From positions 1 through 5,467 of the forward strand of contig JACZSS010000112.1 in assembly GCA_022574115.1 (NCBI GenBank): 5,467 bases of DNA, given 5' to 3'. Source of the stretch: Candidatus Heimdallarchaeota archaeon (GTDB lineage: Archaea; Asgardarchaeota; Heimdallarchaeia; Heimdallarchaeales; Kariarchaeaceae). Each line of letters starts with the position of its first letter. The first letter of the stretch is position 1. Below, piece by piece: positions 1 to 5,335 of this stretch. Below the pieces are notes generated by a model. It saw only the letters and a program-made list of their open reading frames with translations. It had not been told where the DNA came from and did no database searches. The position numbers and the translations under genes are program-made.

Positions 1-1
1 A

Positions 2-145
2 ATTGGAGAAGATAAGAGTAAACCGGTGGGATATGCATTCACGAGCCCAATCTATGCAAAACAGTTCACCTGTAAGGAATGTAGAAATGTTTGGAATGAA
101 GGAGAAGAGGGATCAAAACCAGTACAAGAGGACCAAGCTAAATAG
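2..145 (+). CDS. C-terminal end of a truncated protein with a CxxC zinc knuckle
   Basis: An open frame enters from the left edge in frame 2 and stops at TAG 143-145, giving 47 residues; the start is outside the window. The visible part contains FTCKECRNVW, a single CxxC pair flanked by aromatics as in one half of a zinc ribbon, followed by a hydrophilic acidic/Gln-rich tail ending QEDQAK. A complete zinc ribbon would need a second CxxC upstream, which cannot be seen. Zinc ribbons of this kind occur at the ends of many archaeal proteins (transcription factors, nucleic-acid-binding and OB-fold acyl-CoA-associated proteins), so no function can be given. Codon use looks ordinary and no obvious terminator follows. 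It is probably a real gene end, but the identity is unknown. Confidence 0.5.
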   Translation: MGEDKSKPVGYAFTSPIYAKQFTCKECRNVWNEGEEGSKPVQEDQAK

Positions 146-204
146 ACCCGCATTCCATTTCGAATAATCAACAGGTCACTTTGAATATTAATCGTGTATC
201 AAAA

Positions 205-221
205 TTTAATTTGTAATTAAA
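205..221. repeat. AT-rich inverted repeat in the 146-336 gap
   Basis: TTTAATT and AATTAAA are perfect 7-bp arms around a TGT centre. In the same gap, positions 259-268 (CTCGATCGAG) form a perfect 10-bp palindrome. Both lie in the 191-nt stretch between the truncated first gene and the reductase, more than 65 nt from the reductase start. Either could be an operator or part of a termination region, but AT-only arms arise easily by chance in such DNA. Confidence 0.25.
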
Positions 222-302
222 CTTATCAGTCAAGTTGCGAACGTCTATCTTGTTTGAGCTCGATCGAGTGATGTGTCAATTTGAGTGTGGGTTTGTGTAA
301 AC

Positions 303-333
303 TAATAAAATCTTGTAATTAAGAATTATTCTT
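303..333 (+). promoter_or_regulatory. TATA-like box plus palindrome before the enoyl-reductase gene
   Basis: TAATAAAA at 303-310 is centred about 30 nt upstream of the ATG at 337, which suits an archaeal TATA box driving a leaderless or nearly leaderless transcript; no Shine-Dalgarno sequence precedes the ATG. Between box and start lies a perfect 13-bp palindrome, AAGAAT-T-ATTCTT, at 321-333. A repressor bound there would cover the expected transcription start. The box assignment is by spacing and composition only. Confidence 0.4.
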
Positions 334-336
334 GCA

Positions 337-1341
337 ATGAAATCTGCGATATATCATGAATATGGAAATCCTTCAGTGGTTGTAAAAATTGTGGAAATGG
401 AGAGAAAGGAAATTGAGCCAAATCAGATACGGACCTCTCTCGAGCTTGCTGCAATAAATCCAGCTGATCTATTCAGCATAATGGGGAGTTATCCGCTAAA
501 ATCTCCATTTCCCAGAGTTCCTGGAAATGAGGGAATTGGCAAAATTGTTGAAATCGGTACCGATGTTACAGGCTTGCAGGTCGGCAACAGAGTCTTGATC
601 CCAATTTTAGCAGACACCTCTGTTTGGTCAGAAGAGATCATCGTTGATGCAAACAAAATATTCGTAGTACCGGAAAATGTTGTGGCGGATCCAAAACAGA
701 TAGCAATGGCATCAGTGAACCCTCCCTCAGCATATGGTATGTTAACTCAATTTGTTAATTTGAAAAAGGGAGACTGGGTAATACAGAATGCTGCAAATTC
801 TGCAGTTGGCAGTTGTGTAATCGGTTTTGCAAAAATAATGGGTCTGAAGACAGTAAATATTGTTAGACGCGAGGAGGTTTTGGATTCGGTAAAAACATTA
901 GGAGGGGACATAGTTCTCGTTGACGGCACAGATTTAGCAAAACGATTGAAGAAAGAATATGGACGGTTGAATATCAAATTAGGATTGGATGGTGTGGCCG
1001 GTGAAGCCACTCATCAAATTAGTCAGTGTCTAGCAGACGGGGCAACTCTTGTTAATTACGGGGCGATGAGCATGAAAAAATGTGAGTTAGGTGTTAGTCA
1101 ACTCATTTTCAAACAAATCAAACTCTTAGGTTATTGGTATTCAAGATGGACCCAAGAAGCGAAGAAGGCAGACGTGTTAAAACTAAACGAAATCACAAAT
1201 AAAGCTGTTTTCGATGGAGATATTCAAGTACATGTTAATGATGTTGTTCCTCTTGAAGAAATCGAACGCGTTTTGAAACAAGCTCTTACACCAAAAGCAA
1301 ATGGAAAAACGCTCATATCTGGTCCTTCTTATGCTGGATAG
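337..1341 (+). CDS. Zinc-independent MDR, 2-enoyl thioester reductase (MECR/ETR)-like
   Basis: This 334-residue medium-chain dehydrogenase/reductase most resembles the MECR/ETR branch, which reduces trans-2-enoyl thioesters with NADPH. Residues 1 to about 120 form the GroES-like catalytic domain. INPADLFSIMGSY (40-52) matches the family signature, and Y52 aligns with the catalytic Tyr of yeast/human ETR. VPGNEG (61-66) replaces the GHE zinc motif of alcohol dehydrogenases, so no catalytic zinc is expected, and the four-Cys structural-zinc lobe is absent. The Rossmann domain follows: VNPPSAYGML (127-136), then GDWVIQNAANSAVG (145-158), the nucleotide-binding loop in its MECR form, with R177-R178 after strand 2 favouring NADPH. 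Length is typical for the family and the chain looks intact. It appears monocistronic, 72 nt before the nuclease gene, which has its own promoter. The true substrate is open: most archaea lack type II fatty-acid synthesis, so a quinone or other activated enone is an alternative. The family call is solid; the substrate is inference. Confidence 0.85.
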   Translation: MKSAIYHEYGNPSVVVKIVEMERKEIEPNQIRTSLELAAINPADLFSIMGSYPLKSPFPRVPGNEGIGKIVEIGTDVTGLQVGNRVLIPILADTSVWSEEIIVDANKIFVVPENVVADPKQIAMASVNPPSAYGMLTQFVNLKKGDWVIQNAANSAVGSCVIGFAKIMGLKTVNIVRREEVLDSVKTLGGDIVLVDGTDLAKRLKKEYGRLNIKLGLDGVAGEATHQISQCLADGATLVNYGAMSMKKCELGVSQLIFKQIKLLGYWYSRWTQEAKKADVLKLNEITNKAVFDGDIQVHVNDVVPLEEIERVLKQALTPKANGKTLISGPSYAG

Positions 1342-1364
1342 TAAATTGAGTTGACAGATTAATT

Positions 1365-1378
1365 TAGGCAATAGCCTA
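1365..1378. repeat. Short hairpin after the reductase gene
   Basis: TAGGC and GCCTA are perfect 5-bp arms around AATA, starting 24 nt after the reductase stop codon. No T-run follows, so it is not a bacterial-type terminator. It lies just upstream of the nuclease promoter and may be incidental. Confidence 0.25.
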
Positions 1379-1385
1379 GCAACAC

Positions 1386-1393
1386 TTAAAATT
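1386..1393 (+). promoter_or_regulatory. TATA-like box of the nuclease gene
   Basis: TTAAAATT is centred about 24-25 nt before the ATG at 1414, in a 72-nt spacer with no ribosome-binding sequence. This spacing predicts transcription beginning at or next to the start codon, so the nuclease would be made from a leaderless mRNA independently of the upstream reductase. Confidence 0.4.
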
Positions 1394-1413
1394 TAATACT
1401 CATTTCTTCAAAT

Positions 1414-3321
1414 ATGGGGAGTAACACCACCTACCTAACGAAGTCACTTTTTATCAAGGGTATGAGTTGTCCCGTGAAACTTCATTATTCTAAACAAGAC
1501 AAGTATCCAGAAAACTTTGCAGAAACAAAATTTTATGACGAATTAACGAGGGGAGGTTTTCAGGTCAATGAATTGGCTAAATCTTATTATCCAAAAGGTA
1601 AAGAAATGCCAAAAGAGAGTCCTGAAGAAGCATTTATCCATACTATGGAGGAATTAGAAAATGACCGAACTATATTATTTGAAGCAACAATCTTAGCAGA
1701 CTCATCTTTGATTCGGATTGATATTCTAATAAAAAATAAGAATGTGATTGAAATTATTGAGGTAAAATCTAAATCGGTAGAATCTATTGATGAAAGATTT
1801 TACACCCTTCGAGGAGAAAAACGTATTCTGGGTGAATGGCTGACATATTTAGCTGACATCTCATTTCAGACTTTTACGATGGAAAAACAGTTTCCGAGAT
1901 ACAAAATTGTACCATACCTCCTGATGATTGATACCACAAAGAGTGCAACGGTTGATGGACTCAATCAAATGTTCGAGATAATTGAAGACAATAACGGAAA
2001 GTTGGTAATCAATTTTGAGTCATCACCTGAAAATGTCGGGAAAAGCATCATGACCAAGATCCCAGTCGTTACAGACGTAAAATTTGTTATTGAAGAGGTA
2101 GAATTTGAAGGACGAAAATTTCCATCGCTTGTTTCTTATCTTCAAAAAGTTCTAATTCAAGGCAATAGACCCAATACGACTGTAGGACCCAAGTGCAAGA
2201 ATTGTGAGTATAGAACTGAAATTGTAAATAAACAAGGAACGAATGGTTTTAGAGAATGTTGGAAGCAAATTTTGGGTTGGTCCGCTGACGATCTGAATAA
2301 ACCCCATGTTTTCGATATCTGGAACAAGCGAGATGTATCCAAATTATTGGACCAAGAAATCTATCATATCCAGGATGTTCAGATAGATAATTGGAGCAGG
2401 ACTAAAATTGGGGAAAGACAAATTAAGCAGATCGAAGCGATTCAGGCTGGTGATTACACACCGAAAGCAGAATGGATAGATCCCCAATTGTTTGAAGAAA
2501 TGGAAACGTGGGAATTTCCTTTATACTTTATCGATTTTGAGACCGAACGAGTTGCTATCCCTTACAACCTTGGAAAGCGCCCTTATGAGATACTTGCATT
2601 TCAATATTCAATACATAAAATTGAGCAGGATGGAACTGTTACTCATTTTGATGAATGGTTGAATGTGAAGCCAGGGATTTTTCCAAACTTTGAGTTTGTT
2701 CGGAATCTAAAAGAAGATTTATCCCACGATAATGGCTCTATTTTTTGTTATAGCCAATACGAAAATTCCGTTCTGAATGAGATCTATGATCAACTGGAGG
2801 AGGAAAAAAACCAGATTGCAGACTACCGAGATTTGCAAGTGTGGATCCGAACCATAACCTCTTGGAAGGAGGGGAAGAAAAGATTCAAAGGTGATCGAGT
2901 TATGATTGATATGCTGAAATTAGTTGTTGACTATTATTATCATCCATTAATGGGAGGATCAAACGGCATCAAAGCGGTATTACCCACGATTATGCAAATT
3001 AGCGATTTTCTAAAGGAAAAATACTCCAAGGCATATAAAAACAGCTTAAATTACGGCCAAGCTCACATTTGGCATGTCTTGGATCAGCAAACAGGACATC
3101 CCGTTGATCCATTTAAGCTGCAGGCTAAAACAGAAGAATTCGGAAGCGACTATCCAGAAATCACTGATGGAGGAGAAGCTATGACAATCTATTCAAAATA
3201 TCAGTTTACCAGTACGACGGAGGAAACACGTAAGATTTTTGCCATAGCTCTGAAAAGATACTGTGAGCTGGATACCCTGGCTATGGTCATGATATATGAG
3301 CATTGGAAATCTTTGAAGTAA
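1414..3321 (+). CDS. DUF2779 protein: Cas4/RecB-like nuclease fused to DEDD-like exonuclease domain
   Basis: This 635-residue protein reads as two nuclease modules. Residues 1 to about 290 resemble Cas4/RecB-type PD-(D/E)XK nucleases. YLTKSLFIKGMSCP (7-20) is the usual N-terminal motif with C19. E90, D103 (in RIDIL) and E116-V-K118 (in IIEVKSK) give the metal-binding core, and C261, C264 and C282 could complete a 4Fe-4S cluster with C19. Residues about 365-635 match DUF2779. There, FIDFET (372-377) supplies an ExoI-like D374/E376, FCYSQYEN (444-451) looks like ExoII with Glu (E450) in place of Asp, D499 sits in MIDML, GGSNGIKAVLP (514-524) is a family hallmark, and YCELD (616-620) fits ExoIII Yx3D, as in DEDDy 3'-5' exonucleases. 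DUF2779 has no established function; the exonuclease reading is mine. All core residues are present, so the protein is probably active. It stands alone, with no cas1, cas2, helicase or methylase in view. DNA repair or defence are both possible roles. The start is supported by the TATA spacing and by the N-terminal motif beginning at residue 7. Confidence 0.8.
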   Translation: MGSNTTYLTKSLFIKGMSCPVKLHYSKQDKYPENFAETKFYDELTRGGFQVNELAKSYYPKGKEMPKESPEEAFIHTMEELENDRTILFEATILADSSLIRIDILIKNKNVIEIIEVKSKSVESIDERFYTLRGEKRILGEWLTYLADISFQTFTMEKQFPRYKIVPYLLMIDTTKSATVDGLNQMFEIIEDNNGKLVINFESSPENVGKSIMTKIPVVTDVKFVIEEVEFEGRKFPSLVSYLQKVLIQGNRPNTTVGPKCKNCEYRTEIVNKQGTNGFRECWKQILGWSADDLNKPHVFDIWNKRDVSKLLDQEIYHIQDVQIDNWSRTKIGERQIKQIEAIQAGDYTPKAEWIDPQLFEEMETWEFPLYFIDFETERVAIPYNLGKRPYEILAFQYSIHKIEQDGTVTHFDEWLNVKPGIFPNFEFVRNLKEDLSHDNGSIFCYSQYENSVLNEIYDQLEEEKNQIADYRDLQVWIRTITSWKEGKKRFKGDRVMIDMLKLVVDYYYHPLMGGSNGIKAVLPTIMQISDFLKEKYSKAYKNSLNYGQAHIWHVLDQQTGHPVDPFKLQAKTEEFGSDYPEITDGGEAMTIYSKYQFTSTTEETRKIFAIALKRYCELDTLAMVMIYEHWKSLK

Positions 3322-3495
3322 GGGCTTTGTTCGAGTAATAATTTCCGATGAACAGGAACTAGATCATACTAGATTAATCCAATTCACCATGAATTTATCA
3401 TCACAACCGAATTTGATTATTCAAAACAAACTTCCACACGAAACACACGGGTCACAATAATTATATTTCTAGTTTAAATGTTCCATTGGTTTCTC

Positions 3496-3512
3496 GTTTC
3501 AGACTCTGAAAC
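3496..3512. repeat. 17-bp perfect palindrome
   Basis: GTTTCAGA and TCTGAAAC are 8-bp arms about a single central C. As RNA it would form a 7-bp stem with an ACT loop. It lies 175 nt after the nuclease stop codon, with no T-run directly behind it. The one-base centre suits a dimeric DNA-binding protein better than a hairpin, but no promoter with clear spacing lies next to it. Confidence 0.4.
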
Positions 3513-3538
3513 ACTAAATAATTGCATATTTCGTATGG

Positions 3539-3559
3539 AAAAAATGTAGTGTAAAAAAA
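3539..3559 (-). terminator. Possible minus-strand oligo-T terminator
   Basis: Seven A residues (3553-3559) and six A residues (3539-3544) become T7 and T6 when read on the minus strand, just past the stop codon of the possible mini-ORF at 3578-3643. Archaeal RNA polymerase terminates on such oligo-T tracts without a hairpin. It is meaningful only if a minus-strand transcript exists here. Confidence 0.3.
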
Positions 3560-3577
3560 TCAAAATAGAATAAACGG

Positions 3578-3643
3578 TTATTTCAGGATCTTTTGAGCAA
3601 TATCAGCGATAAGTTCCATCGGACGACCTAGGGGTAAACCCAT
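3578..3643 (-). CDS. Possible 21-residue small protein or gene remnant
   Basis: On the minus strand an ATG at 3643 opens a 21-codon frame ending at TAA 3578-3580. The peptide MGLPLGRPMELIADIAQKIL plus a final Lys looks protein-like: a Gly/Pro-rich turn followed by an amphipathic helix. The frame continues open upstream of the ATG for eight codons, to a TAA. The segment is less AT-rich than its surroundings. A TTAAATAT tract at 3668-3661 lies about 21 nt upstream of the ATG, slightly close for a leaderless start, and oligo-T tracts follow the stop. It could be a true micro-gene or the surviving C-terminal end of a decayed gene. I do not recognise the peptide, and chance is a serious alternative at this length. 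Confidence 0.25.
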   Translation of the reverse strand: MGLPLGRPMELIADIAQKILK

Positions 3644-3719
3644 TAAGCCATTTGTTAAAAATATTTAACTTCTAAACACAGAAAACACAAAGTAATACCT
3701 GTATTTCCTGTGAAAAATT

Positions 3720-3908
3720 GTGATTTGTGTGATTAGTGTCTTGATTATTATTATTAATAAGTTGGAACCGATCATTGACTATATCACATGGAATTCGCTT
3801 GATGTCGAATATCTAGAAAAATATGAATGCCACATTTTCCTTCTTACAAAAGGGGAAGAATTTAAGTTCAGAGAATTCGTTTTCCATGAAATCTTTTCAT
3901 TATGTTAG
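3720..3908 (+). CDS. Doubtful 62-residue hypothetical ORF
   Basis: This is a GTG-initiated frame in an otherwise empty region. The first 14 residues are a hydrophobic Ile-rich run encoded largely by an ATT-ATT-ATT tract, which may be low-complexity sequence and not a real membrane anchor. An alternative TTG start at 3762 gives a 48-residue peptide that is more protein-like, rich in Glu, Phe and Tyr, with a plausible codon mix. No clear ribosome-binding site supports either start; the AT-rich tract at 3657-3668 is too far upstream for leaderless initiation. It ends at TAG 3906-3908, 45 nt before the next gene. It matches no family I recognise; a decayed fragment or chance ORF is as likely as a gene. 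Confidence 0.22.
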   Translation: MICVISVLIIIINKLEPIIDYITWNSLDVEYLEKYECHIFLLTKGEEFKFREFVFHEIFSLC

Positions 3909-3919
3909 CATAAGTCACC

Positions 3920-3927
3920 ATTAAATA
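3920..3927 (+). promoter_or_regulatory. TATA-like box of the helical-protein gene
   Basis: ATTAAATA is centred about 30 nt upstream of the GTG at 3954, matching the arrangement seen before the reductase and nuclease genes. No Shine-Dalgarno sequence lies between the box and the start, which points to a leaderless or very short-leader mRNA. The spacing also supports the GTG as the true start. Confidence 0.4.
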
Positions 3928-3953
3928 CAAAGAAAACAGTATTAAAGATAATA

Positions 3954-4409
3954 GTGGATGAGTACGACAAATTAATCCGCATTATAAAGTCAGACGAAGA
4001 TGTTTCCGAGGTACAACTTAGAAAAGCTGCAGATGACTTAATCGCACTCGTTGCCAATAAAAAATATGTCAGCGATAAATTGATTGATTCTTTAGTTGAA
4101 ATATATGCGACCCAGGACGAAATGATCAAGGTGAGGGCGGTTGAAATTGGATTAAAGCTTCTTGACTACTCACTTTACGCAAATGATCAAGTCTTTGGGT
4201 ATAAAATCATTGAGTTTATTCGCACACATCTTAAAGGTGCAACAGAGAAAGTTCTCTCGGCTTTGATTATTCACCATAGTTGGGCACATCGGAAACATTC
4301 ATCCGCAAAAGATATCGTCAAGGCATATGATGATCTACTCACTGAGTTCAACCATGATACAGAATTTCACGCGCTATATCTTCAAATTAATCGAGCCCAA
4401 GCTCTCTAA
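3954..4409 (+). CDS. Small all-helical hypothetical protein, possibly HEAT-repeat-like
   Basis: This 151-residue soluble protein has no signal peptide, membrane segment or cysteine. Its pattern is a series of amphipathic helices: about 4-11, 20-34, 38-52, 55-72, 78-92, 95-110, 117-131 and 136-149. Paired helices of about 15-20 residues, with segments such as SLVEIYATQDEMIKVRAVEI (46-65), resemble HEAT/ARM or TPR-like solenoids that act as protein-binding scaffolds, but no repeat consensus is strong enough for a family call. A histidine cluster, IIHHSWAHRKH (104-114), is the only striking local feature. The start is GTG; no in-frame ATG lies nearby and the promoter spacing agrees. A hairpin (4398-4414) spans its stop codon. 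The gene probably stands alone, since a strong TATA box follows it. The function is unknown. Confidence 0.7.
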   Translation: MDEYDKLIRIIKSDEDVSEVQLRKAADDLIALVANKKYVSDKLIDSLVEIYATQDEMIKVRAVEIGLKLLDYSLYANDQVFGYKIIEFIRTHLKGATEKVLSALIIHHSWAHRKHSSAKDIVKAYDDLLTEFNHDTEFHALYLQINRAQAL

Positions 4410-4414
4410 GCTTG
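4398..4414 (+). repeat. Hairpin across the stop codon of the helical-protein gene
   Basis: CAAGCT and AGCTTG form a perfect 6-bp stem around CTCTA, and the TAA stop (4407-4409) lies in the loop and second arm. No T-run follows. It might shape the mRNA 3' end, but it runs straight into the TATA box of the next operon. Confidence 0.25.
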
Positions 4415-4424
4415 TATATAAATA
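4415..4424 (+). promoter_or_regulatory. Strong TATA box for the VOC operon
   Basis: TATATAAATA is the best archaeal TATA match in the window. It predicts transcription from about 4445-4449, giving a leader of roughly 85 nt before the first VOC start. A weaker second candidate, TCATAATTAA at 4493-4502, would start transcription near 4524 with a leader under 10 nt. The gene may have two promoters; which one is used cannot be decided from sequence. Confidence 0.45.
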
Positions 4425-4456
4425 ACCAATATCTTGTAACCTGTAGGTTACTTGGT
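4425..4456. promoter_or_regulatory. Compound inverted repeat between TATA box and predicted start site
   Basis: GTAACC (4436-4441) and GGTTAC (4446-4451) are perfect arms around TGTA. Outside them, ACCAA (4425-4429) pairs with TTGGT (4452-4456), leaving six unpaired bases on the left. The element begins directly after the TATA box, where a bound repressor would block the polymerase. As RNA it could fold as a bulged hairpin, but most of it lies upstream of, or overlaps, the predicted start, so an operator is more likely than an attenuator. Confidence 0.4.
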
Positions 4457-4463
4457 ATTTCAC

Positions 4464-4478
4464 AGGTTATAGCAACCT
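4464..4478. repeat. Second AGGTT/AACCT inverted repeat
   Basis: AGGTT and AACCT are 5-bp arms about ATAGC. The arms repeat the core of the upstream element: TAACCT occurs at 4437-4442 and 4500-4505 on the + strand and at 4445-4450 and 4464-4469 on the minus strand, with CAACCT at 4473-4478. Such clustering within about 70 nt suggests repeated binding half-sites. Confidence 0.35.
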
Positions 4479-4503
4479 TATTACGATGTGAATCATAATT
4501 AAC

Positions 4504-4523
4504 CTGAGAATATTTATTCTCAG
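4504..4523. promoter_or_regulatory. Perfect 8-bp-arm palindrome just before the first VOC start
   Basis: CTGAGAAT and ATTCTCAG are perfect arms around ATTT, ending 9 nt before the ATG at 4533. If transcription starts at the upstream promoter, it forms a stable hairpin beside the start codon and could limit ribosome access. If the nearer promoter is used, it covers the start site as an operator. A GTGA at 4523-4526, six bases from the ATG, is a weak Shine-Dalgarno partly inside the right arm. Confidence 0.45.
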
Positions 4524-4532
4524 TGAAAAAAA

Positions 4533-4883
4533 ATGCAAGGTGACATAGTACATGTGGAAATCCCGATTATAGATCTAAATAAAGCAAAGGAATTTTATGA
4601 GAAAGTCTTTGACTGGGATATTAATACAGAGGCGTTTCCCAATTATGCATTGGCAAATGGAAAGAATAAGGTAAGTATCGGAATGCCAGTAGTTGAAGAG
4701 ATTAGTAATACAAATTTGGGACTTTATCTTCAAGTAGACAATATAGGAGAAAAATTGGATGTAATCAAATCGTCTGGCGGTAAAGTTCTGAGCGAAAAAA
4801 CACTCATATCTGAAGAAATCGGATACTCTGCAAGATTTGCCGATGTGTTTGGCAATGAGATGAGATTATTCTCAACATCTTGA
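4533..4883 (+). CDS. VOC-superfamily (glyoxalase/dioxygenase-fold) protein, first paralog
   Basis: This 116-residue single-domain protein consists of two beta-alpha-beta-beta-beta modules, about 1-55 and 60-116. IVHVEIPIIDLNKAKEFYEK (5-24) and the end FADVFGNEMRLF (102-113) are the classic first-strand and last-strand signatures of the group related to COG3324. H7 sits at the first metal-ligand position, but the final Glu of metal-dependent members (the E of GNxxEL) is R111 here, and no other clear ligands are seen. It may therefore bind a small molecule or act differently from a glyoxalase I. A double stop (TGA TAG, 4881-4886) ends it. A weak GTGA ribosome site precedes the ATG. The second paralog follows after 71 nt and a regulator after that, which suggests a detoxification or stress operon. 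The family is sure; the substrate is unknown. Confidence 0.85.
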   Translation: MQGDIVHVEIPIIDLNKAKEFYEKVFDWDINTEAFPNYALANGKNKVSIGMPVVEEISNTNLGLYLQVDNIGEKLDVIKSSGGKVLSEKTLISEEIGYSARFADVFGNEMRLFSTS

Positions 4884-4954
4884 TAGAATCCATGAGCAGG
4901 AATTAATCTTGAAAAATCAACAATTTAGTCTCAAAATATCTACTGTGAGAAATT

Positions 4955-5335
4955 ATGGCAAATAACTTCGTACACATACAGATCGGTGTAACTGATCTGG
5001 ACAAAGCAATTGAATTTTATTCAAAAATATTTAACTGGAAGATTTACCAACCTCCAGAAATGACGAATATGGCAATTTATGAAATAGGTGAAGAAGGAGA
5101 TTTTGTCGGAGGTGGTTTCCATTTGGTTGATACACAGCCGACAACTGGGACGACTGTTCTGTATGTTAACACGGAGAATATTGACAAAAAACTTGATTTG
5201 ATTGAAGAATTAGGCTGTAAAATCATACTCAGAAAGACTCAATTACCTGGAGGACACGGTTTGGTGGGAAGATTCGAGGACCCATTCGGCAACATGATTG
5301 GACTTTGGAGCGAAGATACTGAAGCGAATTCGTGA
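4955..5335 (+). CDS. VOC-superfamily (glyoxalase/dioxygenase-fold) protein, second paralog
   Basis: This 126-residue single-domain VOC protein is paralogous to its upstream neighbour. FVHIQIGVTDLDKAIEFYSK (5-24) is the first module, VGGGF (51-55) is a loop typical of the COG3324-type group, and FEDPFGNMIGLW (107-118) is the closing strand. H7 is kept, but the family metal-binding Glu in the last strand is G116, and the HxE of the first paralog is HxQ here, so a classical metal site is unlikely. It retains the GGGF and PGGHG (98-102) loops that the shorter first paralog lacks, so the two may bind different ligands or form a heterodimer. GTGA at 4945-4948, six bases before the ATG, matches the spacing in the first paralog. 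Its stop codon overlaps the start of the downstream regulator, implying co-translation. Confidence 0.87.
   Translation: MANNFVHIQIGVTDLDKAIEFYSKIFNWKIYQPPEMTNMAIYEIGEEGDFVGGGFHLVDTQPTTGTTVLYVNTENIDKKLDLIEELGCKIILRKTQLPGGHGLVGRFEDPFGNMIGLWSEDTEANS

Larger units (their letters stand above)
3322..3953. other. Long intergenic region, no confident gene
   Basis: About 630 nt separate the nuclease from the helical-protein gene. The region contains a CTAGAT direct repeat (3359-3364 and 3369-3374), a 17-bp palindrome (3496-3512), A-runs at 3539-3544 and 3553-3559 that would act as oligo-T on the minus strand, a possible minus-strand mini-ORF (3578-3643), an AT-rich TATA-like tract (3657-3668), a doubtful + strand ORF (3720-3908) and the promoter of the next gene (3920-3927). 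No tRNA, rRNA, CRISPR repeat or transposon end was recognised. A decayed gene or a small RNA locus are both possible. Confidence 0.7.

Noticed and set aside
747..1010. 87-codon minus-strand ORF
   Set aside because: Lies wholly inside the reductase gene, which has clear family motifs; it is a frame shadow.
1351..1356. TTGACA resembling a bacterial -35 box before the nuclease gene
   Set aside because: No -10-like hexamer lies 16-18 nt downstream (the sequence there is around GCCTAG), while a TATA-like box at archaeal spacing is present nearer the start.
1414..3321. A CRISPR-Cas adaptation locus suggested by the Cas4-like domain
   Set aside because: No repeat-spacer array and no cas1 or cas2 in the window; the DUF2779 fusion is not a standard Cas4 architecture.
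3359..3374. CTAGAT direct repeat as a possible insertion-site duplication
   Set aside because: The copies are only 4 nt apart with no element between them and no inverted terminal repeats nearby.
3389..3460. A 23-codon + strand ORF starting ATG in the intergenic region
   Set aside because: No TATA box at suitable spacing and no ribosome site; the composition looks like chance in AT-rich DNA.
3905..4129. 74-codon minus-strand ORF
   Set aside because: Overlaps the helical-protein gene antisense; Ser-rich and without recognisable motifs.
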